Assembly: GCF_018860155.1 (NCBI RefSeq)
Contig: NZ_JAHKNI010000002.1
Coordinates: forward strand, 288,713-352,712
DNA: 64,000 nt
Origin: Nocardia albiluteola
Lineage (GTDB): Bacteria; Actinomycetota; Actinomycetes; Mycobacteriales; Mycobacteriaceae
Reading direction: 5' to 3'
The notes beneath the pieces are model-generated. The model did not search any database, was not told the DNA's origin, and worked only from the letters and a program-made list of their open reading frames with translations. Shown here in pieces: positions 17,009 to 23,459 of the stretch. Positions within the stretch are counted from its first letter, which is position 1. Each line of letters opens with the position of its first letter. The position numbers and the translations under genes are program-made.

Positions 17009-18304
17009 ATGGCGGATCTCGTACTCCGCACCGCCCGCATCGCCGACGACACCGGTCCGGTCGATATCGCCGTCGACGATGGGCACATCACCGAAATCGG
17101 TCCAGCCCTGGCGATTTCGGGCGACGCCGAGATTCCGTGCGATGGCCGCGTGGTCATCCCCGGGCTCGTCGAGGCGCATCTGCACGTGGACAAGGCGCTG
17201 CTGGACCGGGAACGGGCCGATCCGGACGGCACGCTGGCCGGTGCGATCGCCGTGACCGGGGAGCTCAAGCGCGGCTTCACCCCCGAATCGGTGTGCGCGC
17301 GGGCCCGGCAGGTGCTGGATCTCGCGATATCCCACGGCACCACCGTGATTCGCGCCCACCCGGACGTCGATCCGATCGTCGGCCTGCTGGGCGTGCACGT
17401 CCTGCTCGAGCTGCGCGAGGAATACCGCGACCGGCTCGATCTGCAGATCGTGGCGTTCCCGCAGGAGGGCATCCTGCAGGCGCCCGGCACCCTGGAACTG
17501 CTGCGCGAAGCGCTGCGCCTGGGCGCGGACGTGGTGGGCGGCTGCTGCTATAACGAGGCGGATCTCGCCGGTTGCCATCGGCACATCGATATCGTCTTCG
17601 AGCTGGCCGCCGAATTCGGTGTGCCGATCGATATGCACGCCGATCTGGCCGACGACGACGCCGATCCGCGGTTCGCGCTGGCCGACCGCATCGCCGAGAT
17701 CACCGCGCGGACCGGCATGTCGGGACGAGTCGCGCTGGGGCACATGACATCCCTCGCGGGCCGCCCCGCGGCCGAACGCCGGGCGACGATGCTGCGGCTG
17801 TCCGAAGCCGGAGTGGCCGTGGTGCCGCTGCCCGCGACGGACATGCATCTGGGCGGCCGCCGCGACACCGTCGCCGTCCGCCGCGGCGTCGCGCCGGTCC
17901 GCGAGCTGTGGGAGGCCGGGGTGCGTACCGCGGTCTCGTCCAACAATGTCCGAAATGCGTTCACGCCCTTCGGCAATGCCGATCTGCTCGACATCGGGCT
18001 GTTTCTGGCGCAGACCGGGCATCTGTCGGGGGAGCGGGATATGGCCGGGGTGCTGGCCATGGTCACCGAGGGACCCGCGCGCATCCTGGGCATCGGCGAC
18101 CGGTACGGACTGCGGCCGGGCGCGGTGGCCGATCTGGTGGTGCTGTCCACGCGGCGGGTGTCCGATGCACTGCTGGACCGGCCGGACCGCTGTTACGTCA
18201 TCAAGCGCGGCCGGGTGGTGGCGCGCACCACCGTCACCCGGGAGCTGTTGCGCCCCAGTTCTGTTACCACTGATCTCGATTCCGGAGTGCTGTCCCATGC
18301 GTGA
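17009..18304 (+). CDS. Cytosine deaminase-like metal-dependent amidohydrolase
   Basis: A 431-residue TIM-barrel amidohydrolase most like the CodA group. The metal motif HxH is in EAHLHVDK (about 53-55), further ligand histidines are in DMHADL and GHMTSLAG. However the segment matching the CodA catalytic Glu (HxDE) reads HADL, and the segment matching its metal-binding Asp (GHDD) reads SSNN, so both residues are replaced. It is full length, and surrounding motifs are conserved, so this looks like a subfamily with altered chemistry rather than decay. GGAGG precedes the ATG. It overlaps the next gene by eight bases. Confidence 0.85.
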   Translation: MADLVLRTARIADDTGPVDIAVDDGHITEIGPALAISGDAEIPCDGRVVIPGLVEAHLHVDKALLDRERADPDGTLAGAIAVTGELKRGFTPESVCARARQVLDLAISHGTTVIRAHPDVDPIVGLLGVHVLLELREEYRDRLDLQIVAFPQEGILQAPGTLELLREALRLGADVVGGCCYNEADLAGCHRHIDIVFELAAEFGVPIDMHADLADDDADPRFALADRIAEITARTGMSGRVALGHMTSLAGRPAAERRATMLRLSEAGVAVVPLPATDMHLGGRRDTVAVRRGVAPVRELWEAGVRTAVSSNNVRNAFTPFGNADLLDIGLFLAQTGHLSGERDMAGVLAMVTEGPARILGIGDRYGLRPGAVADLVVLSTRRVSDALLDRPDRCYVIKRGRVVARTTVTRELLRPSSVTTDLDSGVLSHA

Positions 18305-18839
18305 ACGCGTCCCCCACGAAATCGCCGCCTCCCTGCTGGCCGGGCTGACCGCCTTCATCGGCGGCACCGCGCTGAATCTGCCGCCGTGGGCGATATTCAT
18401 CAGCTGGGCGGGCACCTTTCTGGCCGGCGGCCCGTCCGTGGCGGTGGCGCGCCGGCTGTGGGCCGCCATGCCCGCCGGATCCACGTTCGCTCTGCTCATC
18501 GTGCTCGTCGATCAGCAGGTGGGCACGGCGTTCGGCCACTCGCGTATCGCACAGGACGCGGTGCTGGCCCTGATCATCCTGGTGGTCAACAGCGCGCTGA
18601 TGTACACCGGCAGGCTCGGCCCGTTCTCCCTGATACCCGGAATGTTCTTCGGATTCGCCTCCTACTTCGCCACCTATTTCGGCGGATTCGGCTTCCACGG
18701 CGGCAATCCGCTCGCCGCCTGGGTCTCGGTCGTCGCCATGAACTTCCTCGGCCCCGTCTTCGCCTACCTGTCCACGAAATTCACCTTCCCCCGCCGGGCG
18801 GCCGATCCGGCGCCCGCCGCCGTGCCCGAACCGGCGTAA
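18297..18839 (+). CDS. DUF1097-like integral membrane protein
   Basis: A 180-residue hydrophobic protein with about five membrane spans, for example ASLLAGLTAFIGGTAL, DAVLALIILVVNSALM and LIPGMFFGFASYFATYF. The pattern (FISWAGTFLAGG, gene size) fits the DUF1097 family of inner-membrane proteins of unknown function, some of which neighbour deaminases or permeases. The ATG lies inside the end of the amidohydrolase gene (eight-base overlap), so the two are coupled; a role in substrate uptake is possible but unproven. Confidence 0.65.
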   Translation: MRERVPHEIAASLLAGLTAFIGGTALNLPPWAIFISWAGTFLAGGPSVAVARRLWAAMPAGSTFALLIVLVDQQVGTAFGHSRIAQDAVLALIILVVNSALMYTGRLGPFSLIPGMFFGFASYFATYFGGFGFHGGNPLAAWVSVVAMNFLGPVFAYLSTKFTFPRRAADPAPAAVPEPA

Positions 18840-18886
18840 TGCGGACCCGCACCCAGCTCCGTCTACCGCTCCGATCCACTTCGTGA

Positions 18887-18920
18887 GCATTCGCGCATCC
18901 ATGAGGGGACACGCGAATGC
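18887..18920. terminator. Inverted repeat between convergent genes
   Basis: GCATTCGCG (18887-18895) and CGCGAATGC (18912-18920) form a perfect nine-base stem with a 16-base loop, 47 bases after the DUF1097 stop. It probably ends transcription from that operon. The rest of 18840-19074 shows no gene. Confidence 0.5.
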
Positions 18921-19074
18921 CGGGCGCCACCTCGGCCCTGCTGGCGGTGGCGGCCGCTGGGTGTCCACCCCGGCAGCATTGGCGGACCACATGATCGGCG
19001 GGGCAGGACCGGGCGGCCGGACAGCTCGCTGCAGCGGGCCGGACCGAAACGCCCGACGGCATGGCCCGGCTCGA

Positions 19075-19971
19075 TCAGCGGCGTGAGGTAACCGCCAGGG
19101 CGGCGATCAGCAGGGCCGCCCCGCACCAGCCGAGTACGGTCAGCCGGTCGCCGAGCACCACCGCCGACAGCACGGCCGAGGTGAGCGGCTCGAGCAGCGC
19201 GGCGATGGCGGCGAAAATGGGTGCCGCCGTGCGCAATCCGCGAAAGTAGGCGGTGTACGCGATTGCCGTTGGCACGCTGCCCAGGTAGGCGGCCGTCGCC
19301 AGCGTGCCGGGATGCAGGGGGAGGGCCATCCCACCCGCAAGTCCTGCCGGCAACAGCAGTAGGCCACCGGTGAGCATGCCGAATGCGGTGGTGCGCAAGG
19401 GATCCAGCCCCTCGACCGGTGTGGGGGTGAGCAGGGTGAGCACCGCGAATCCCGCCGCCGCCAGCAGTGCGAAGCCTACGCCCGCAACGAGTTTCCAGCC
19501 GCTGGCGATGCCGCCCGGCGACCAGGTGATCAGGACCAGTCCGGCGACCGCGGCGGCGATCGCCGCGAGCGTCGCGGCGTCTGGTCGCCGCCGGGTGCGT
19601 ATCGCGGTGCCGAGGGCGACGAAGACGGGCAGCGTCCCGATCGTCGCCATCGTCGCGATGCTCACCGAAATATAGTGCACCGCAACGAAATAGCTGCCCT
19701 GAAAGAATCCGAGCAGCGCCCCGCTGAGCAGGATCCGGCGCAGTGCGGCCCGGGAGCGCGGCAGCCCGCGCAGCCCGCCGGATACGGCGAGCAGCGCGAT
19801 CGCGATGACCCCGCCCAGCAGCAGTCGATAGGTCGCGACCGACAGTGGCTGCAGATGCGCCTGCCGAGCGAGCAGCGAACCGGCGAGACCTCCTGTGCCC
19901 CAGAGTATTCCGGCCGCGATGAGGGAAATGGCTGATCGGTCGCGCGTGGGCGCGACGAGATCGACGGGCAT
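19075..19971 (-). CDS. EamA/DMT family transporter
   Basis: A 298-residue membrane protein with ten hydrophobic segments arranged as two EamA repeats (ILWGTGGLAGSLLARQA in the first, AYTAYFRGLRTAAPIFAAI in the second), typical of RhaT/YdcZ-like drug/metabolite exporters. Substrate unknown. ATG 19971 (MPVDLVAP) follows GGAG by about 11 bases; an upstream in-frame GTG at 20031 has no ribosome site and adds an atypical N-terminus. Convergent with the DUF1097 operon. Confidence 0.85.
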   Translation of the reverse strand: MPVDLVAPTRDRSAISLIAAGILWGTGGLAGSLLARQAHLQPLSVATYRLLLGGVIAIALLAVSGGLRGLPRSRAALRRILLSGALLGFFQGSYFVAVHYISVSIATMATIGTLPVFVALGTAIRTRRRPDAATLAAIAAAVAGLVLITWSPGGIASGWKLVAGVGFALLAAAGFAVLTLLTPTPVEGLDPLRTTAFGMLTGGLLLLPAGLAGGMALPLHPGTLATAAYLGSVPTAIAYTAYFRGLRTAAPIFAAIAALLEPLTSAVLSAVVLGDRLTVLGWCGAALLIAALAVTSRR

Positions 19972-20308
19972 GATGTGTTGTGCTCCTGCGTCGAAGAGAG
20001 GGAAGACTTCTCGGCGCGGGGCAGTTGTCACCCGGGTTCGTGTGATGAACCGGTATCAGGAATCAGCCGGGCAGCCTCGACGGCCCGGCCGGTGAACCAC
20101 CCCGCTCAGGAGGCAGGGGGCGGAGTGACGGTGAAGATTCGGTGCACGCAGTCACTGTACCCGGCGCGTTCCCGGCGTCGACAGGCATGCCCGGCCCCCG
20201 GATCGGTTCGATCGTGTGGGACACGAGTTCTTGCCGCCTGATGCCCGCTCGCCCCGATCCGCACTGTCGGCATGGATGAGTGCGGGCGGGGTGCGGTTCG
20301 TGGTGGGC
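19972..20308. other. 337-base gap without a recognisable gene
   Basis: This stretch lies upstream of the EamA gene and downstream of the SnoaL-like gene, both on the minus strand. Short open frames occur on both strands but lack ribosome sites and family resemblance. It presumably carries the EamA promoter. No convincing riboswitch or tRNA was recognised. Confidence 0.5.
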
Positions 20309-20689
20309 TCAGACGAAGAACGCGTTCATGCCGGGCACGTCCGACAGGTAGGTCTCGATCGCGGCGATCTTGCCTTCGCGCAGGCGGCACACCGTCGACA
20401 GGTACTCGTCGAGCACGGCATCCCCGCGCCGGGCGGTGTTGTGCAGGGACAGGGCCACGTTCTCGCGGCTGACCAGGATGTGCAGCAGCTCGAAGTGCAG
20501 TCCGTAGCCGGCGATCGTGCGGGCCCGCTCGACCACTGCGTCGCCGCCGACGGCGATACCCGAGACGGTGTTGTCGCCGGGGAGGGACCAGATGGCGTCG
20601 TCGTGCAGCAGGGCTCGGATGGCGGTCCAATCGCCGGTGGACAGTGCCGCGTGGAACTGCTTGCCGAGGGCGTAGGCGGTGTCGGTCAT
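20309..20689 (-). CDS. SnoaL-like/NTF2-fold protein
   Basis: A 126-residue single-domain protein of the SnoaL/NTF2-like superfamily, a cone-shaped fold used by small isomerases, dehydratases and stress proteins. Matches include the start LGKQFHAALSTGDWTAIRALL, the LLHDDAIWSLPG strand and the C-terminal REGKIAAIETYL. No specific reaction can be assigned. AAGGAG stands eight bases before the ATG. It is divergent from a TetR gene and lies behind two copies of a TetR-type operator, so it is probably the main target of that repressor. Confidence 0.88.
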   Translation of the reverse strand: MTDTAYALGKQFHAALSTGDWTAIRALLHDDAIWSLPGDNTVSGIAVGGDAVVERARTIAGYGLHFELLHILVSRENVALSLHNTARRGDAVLDEYLSTVCRLREGKIAAIETYLSDVPGMNAFFV

Positions 20690-20703
20690 GAGATCTCCTT
20701 AAA

Positions 20704-20763
20704 ACAAATATGTTTGCTTTAGTGACCATACGACGGGATTTTAATTAATGCAAACATCTTTGC
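20704..20763. promoter_or_regulatory. Divergent promoter region with two TetR-type operators
   Basis: Two copies of one motif lie in opposite orientation: ACAAATATGTTTGC (20704-20717) and GCAAACATCTTTGC (20750-20763, arms GCAAA/TTTGC). On the minus strand TTGCAT (20753-20748), a 17-base spacer and TATGGT (20730-20725) form a good promoter for the SnoaL-like gene; one operator overlaps its -35 and the other lies at its start site. On the plus strand TAGGAT (20766-20771) ends six bases before the TetR GTG, suggesting a leaderless transcript. Confidence 0.7.
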
Positions 20764-20777
20764 GTTAGGATGGCTGG

Positions 20778-21338
20778 GTGAACGCCGAGATCCGCACCCG
20801 CCGCCCAGGGGGCCGCAGTGCCCGGGTGGGGGAGGCGGTGCATCGGGCCGCGACCGAACTGGTCGCCGAGCTGGGGGCGGACCAGGTGACGGTTCCGGCA
20901 GTCGCCGCGCGCGCCGGGGTCACCGCCAGCACGGTCTACCGCCGCTGGGGTGGTCTGCCCACACTGCTCGCCGAGATCGCCACGCGGCAGTCCGAATCGG
21001 CCCCCGAACCGATCGGCGAGCTGCACGCGGACCTGGCCGGCATTGCGGTATGGACACTGGCCGACCTGAGCCGCCCGGGCGGTATCGCATTCTTCCGCGC
21101 CGAAGTGGCCTCCGATATCGATGAGCGCCGGGCCGGAATGCGGGAATGCCTACGCCGGGTGAGCGATCGTTTCGAACCCGTTCTGGTCGCCGCCCGCGAG
21201 CGCGGCGAGAATCCGCCGTCGCTCGACACGGTGCTGGACCGAATCGTCGCGCCGCTGTATTTCCGGGTGGTGTTCTCGGTGCCGGGTACGAACGAGGAAT
21301 TCGCGCGCCGACTCGTAGACGCACTACTCGACGATTGA
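20778..21338 (+). CDS. TetR/AcrR family regulator
   Basis: A 186-residue TetR regulator. The helix-turn-helix spans about residues 15-60 (VGEAVHRAATELVAELG, then VAARAGVTASTVYRRWGG), and the C-terminal part fits the TetR_C subgroup ending in YFRVVFSVPG. The GTG start is set by the promoter and by AGGA upstream. It is divergent from the SnoaL-like gene and probably represses both genes through the two operators between them. Ligand unknown. Confidence 0.9.
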   Translation: MNAEIRTRRPGGRSARVGEAVHRAATELVAELGADQVTVPAVAARAGVTASTVYRRWGGLPTLLAEIATRQSESAPEPIGELHADLAGIAVWTLADLSRPGGIAFFRAEVASDIDERRAGMRECLRRVSDRFEPVLVAARERGENPPSLDTVLDRIVAPLYFRVVFSVPGTNEEFARRLVDALLDD

Positions 21339-21376
21339 TTCGCGGTGACCGCCCGGGATTCGGATCGGACCCGGCT

Positions 21377-21469
21377 GTGTCCAATTGGATACACCGGAGC
21401 GTTCGTTCGGGTGTGGTGCGGCAGTACATCGTGTCCAATTGGACACGCCGCGTAAATCGAACGTTCCGG
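21377..21469. promoter_or_regulatory. Nested palindromes upstream of the parA-like gene
   Basis: GTGTCCAATTGGACAC (21431-21446) is a perfect 16-base palindrome; GTGTCCAATTGGATAC (21377-21392) is a copy with one change, 54 bases away. A second pair, CCGGAGCGTTCG (21394-21405) and CGAACGTTCCGG (21458-21469), forms a long inverted repeat with 11 of 12 bases matching. All lie 60-153 bases ahead of the ParA start. They could be partition sites (parS-like) bound by the downstream ParB-like protein, or operators for autoregulation. The GTGTCCAATTGGACAC shape would also suit a GntR- or TetR-type regulator not encoded here. Confidence 0.6.
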
Positions 21470-21529
21470 AGTTCGCGGGTGTAAGACTGCTCCCGCACAG
21501 TTTTACTCCTCACTACGGGAGGACCGTCC

Positions 21530-22306
21530 ATGACGAATTCTGTTGCTGAACTCGATCTACCCAAACCCCTGGTGGTGACGCTGGGGAATCTGAAGGGCGG
21601 AGTCGGTAAAACCACGTCCGCCTTCTTTCTCGCCGGATATTTCGCGCGGGTGCATCGCCTGCGCGTGCTGGTGATCGACGCAGACCCGCTGAGCCAGACC
21701 GGATATTCCTGGTACCGGCGCCTGAACCGCGCCGAGGTGGATATGCCGTTCGCGCTCATCGCATTCCCGTCCCGGCACGTCGCCGATTGCATCGCCGACA
21801 ATGCCGCGGACTACGACGTCGTGATCGTGGACGCCGGGGGAGAATCCGCGGATATCTTCAAGGCCGCCATTCCGTCGACCGATGAGCTCGTCCTGCTGAC
21901 GAGCGTGAGTCCCTCGGAGGTGAAACGAGTGCCCAGCACCTATCGGGCCGCCGAGGAGGCGGCCGCCGACGCGGCGCGGGAGATCCGGGTCCGGGTTCTG
22001 ATGACGAAGGTCCCGGTGACCATGAAGAACGGTGTCAACGTCTCCACCGAATATCGCACGCAGCGCGCACATCTGGAGAACGCCGATTACGAGGTGTTCG
22101 AATCCTATGTGAGCGCCTGGAAATGGTACCGAGAGGCCGCCGATGGGGAAGTCGGCGAAGGCGCAGAGAATCCGCTGCTGGATCTCGGCGAATACCGGCG
22201 GGTGGGCGACGAACTCGTGGCGCCCTATCGCGTCGCGCTGGGCTTACCCGCCCCGCCGGTTCCGCAAGCTTCACCGGCTCTCCATCCCCGAGGGGTGCCC
22301 GCCTGA
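21530..22306 (+). CDS. ParA/MinD-type ATPase
   Basis: A 258-residue deviant Walker-A ATPase. P-loop LKGGVGKTT at residues 21-29 with signature lysine K22, Walker A' DADPLSQTGYSW, and Walker B YDVVIVDAGGES. The family positions plasmids, chromosomes or protein complexes by ATP-dependent DNA binding. GGGAGG sits about seven bases before the ATG. Its stop overlaps the ATG of a ParB-like gene by one base (TGATG). It differs from the chromosomal soj/parA, which sits with parB near the origin, so this looks like an accessory or plasmid-derived cassette. Confidence 0.9.
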   Translation: MTNSVAELDLPKPLVVTLGNLKGGVGKTTSAFFLAGYFARVHRLRVLVIDADPLSQTGYSWYRRLNRAEVDMPFALIAFPSRHVADCIADNAADYDVVIVDAGGESADIFKAAIPSTDELVLLTSVSPSEVKRVPSTYRAAEEAAADAAREIRVRVLMTKVPVTMKNGVNVSTEYRTQRAHLENADYEVFESYVSAWKWYREAADGEVGEGAENPLLDLGEYRRVGDELVAPYRVALGLPAPPVPQASPALHPRGVPA

Positions 22307-23181
22307 TGCCTCCGCAACGCAGGAAATCCATGATCGGCGGGTCCGCGCCCGCCGCCAATCCGCTGGCCGATTCCGCCGAGCACACGCCCGCGGTATCGCC
22401 GCTGCGCGATGCCGAGTGGAGCCGGCAGGTCCGTTCGGGGGCCGCGCTGACGGCGGTGTCGAAGCTGGGGCTGTCCGGGGCGGCGTTGGAGATCATTGCG
22501 CCGCAGCCCGATTCGGATGCCAATGTGCTCACCATGCCGCTGCCCGCGGCCGGGGCCGGGCCGCTGTCCACCGGCGAGCAGACGCAGCTCTCGGCGTGCG
22601 AGTCCTCGATCGGGACGTTGCGTATCGCCTTCTGGGCCGCCGGTCGGGCACTGCAGATCGTGCGCGACGGCCGCCTCTACCGCAACGCGTACGCGAGTTT
22701 CGACGACTATGTCGAGCAGCGGTGGGACATGCAGCGTTCTTACGCGCACAAGCTGATTCGCGCCTGGCCGCTGGCCGCACGGCTGCATCCGATGGCGCCG
22801 GGCATCAACGAGGGGCAGATCCGCGAACTGCTGCCGATAGCGGCCGAGCACGGCGAGGACGCCGCGGTCGCGGTCTATGCCACGCTCGCGAGCGGCGATG
22901 TGAAGATCACCGCCGGCAAGCTGCGCGAGGCCGTCGCCGTGCTGCCGGGGGAGTTCGACACCGAGCGCGCGGTGCAGCGGCTGCAGGCCTGGTTGCGCGG
23001 CGAACTGACCGGTGAGCCGGCCGAACGGCCCGTCGACGTGTTCAGCACCGCCGAATCCCGGCTGGCCGCGCTCACCCGCCGGGTCGTCCAGGGGTCCGGC
23101 GGCGATCCCGCCGCGGCCCGCGAATTCGCCGCGAAGCTGCGCGGGCTGGCCGAGCAGATCGAGCAGCAGATCAGCGCCTGA
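22306..23181 (+). CDS. ParB-like partner protein of the ParA ATPase
   Basis: A 291-residue soluble protein. Residues 131-156 (SFDDYVEQRWDMQRSYAHKL and the following IRAWPL) match a helix-turn-helix-like motif common in plasmid and phage DNA-binding proteins; the C-terminal 60 residues form a probable coiled coil (REFAAKLRGLAEQIEQQI). No ParB CTPase box (GERRxRA) was found, so it is not a canonical ParB. Position directly behind the ParA gene with one-base overlap supports a partition-type pairing. The nested palindromes upstream of parA are candidate binding sites. Confidence 0.65.
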   Translation: MPPQRRKSMIGGSAPAANPLADSAEHTPAVSPLRDAEWSRQVRSGAALTAVSKLGLSGAALEIIAPQPDSDANVLTMPLPAAGAGPLSTGEQTQLSACESSIGTLRIAFWAAGRALQIVRDGRLYRNAYASFDDYVEQRWDMQRSYAHKLIRAWPLAARLHPMAPGINEGQIRELLPIAAEHGEDAAVAVYATLASGDVKITAGKLREAVAVLPGEFDTERAVQRLQAWLRGELTGEPAERPVDVFSTAESRLAALTRRVVQGSGGDPAAAREFAAKLRGLAEQIEQQISA

Positions 23182-23196
23182 AATATCCACTGAAAT

Positions 23197-23231
23197 GCCC
23201 CCGTGATGCAAAGAAAACGCATTACGGGGGC
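23197..23231 (+). terminator. Strong terminator after the parA/parB-like pair
   Basis: GCCCCCGTGATGC (23197-23209) pairs with GCATTACGGGGGC (23219-23231): 13 base pairs with one G-T wobble and a 9-base A-rich loop, beginning 16 bases after the stop codon and followed by CTTTCAT. It closes the two-gene unit and insulates it from the NlpC/P60 gene. Confidence 0.8.
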
Positions 23232-23259
23232 CTTTCATATATATGATTCGGTTTTCGAA

Positions 23260-23440
23260 TGTTTATAGTCCCGTTATCGTAAAATGGTGTGTCCGGCTTC
23301 GCATTTGTTTGTTCGCGGAGGATCGTCTTTCCTCGGATCCGCTCCAGCGTGGTGTTTTTCGAATCTGTTCGAGGAGTTCGGCGGGAGTCACTCGCGTCAC
23401 ATGGCGCGGGGTCGCAAGGCCCCGACCGACCCTCGGTGTG
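23260..23440 (+). promoter_or_regulatory. Structured leader of the NlpC/P60 gene (tentative)
   Basis: TATAGT (23264-23269) is a fair -10 element and would give a 5' leader of about 185 bases. The leader contains a stem closed by GCGGA/TCCGC (about 23316-23343) and GGGGTC-GCAA-GGCCCC (23408-23423), a six-pair stem with a GNRA tetraloop. Cell-wall hydrolase genes of actinobacteria are often controlled by c-di-AMP riboswitches in this place, but I do not see that consensus, so identity is open. Confidence 0.25.
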
Positions 23441-23459
23441 AGGATCGGAGGACCGCAAC

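Noticed and set aside
16715..18499. Upstream continuation of the formamidase frame antisense to the amidohydrolase
   Set aside because: The family N-terminus and ribosome site are at 16714; the extension is a shadow.
21458..21469. CGAACGTTCCGG considered as a LexA SOS box
   Set aside because: Actinobacterial SOS boxes need CGAAC and GTTCG separated by four bases; here the spacing is wrong and the motif pairs with a distant copy instead.
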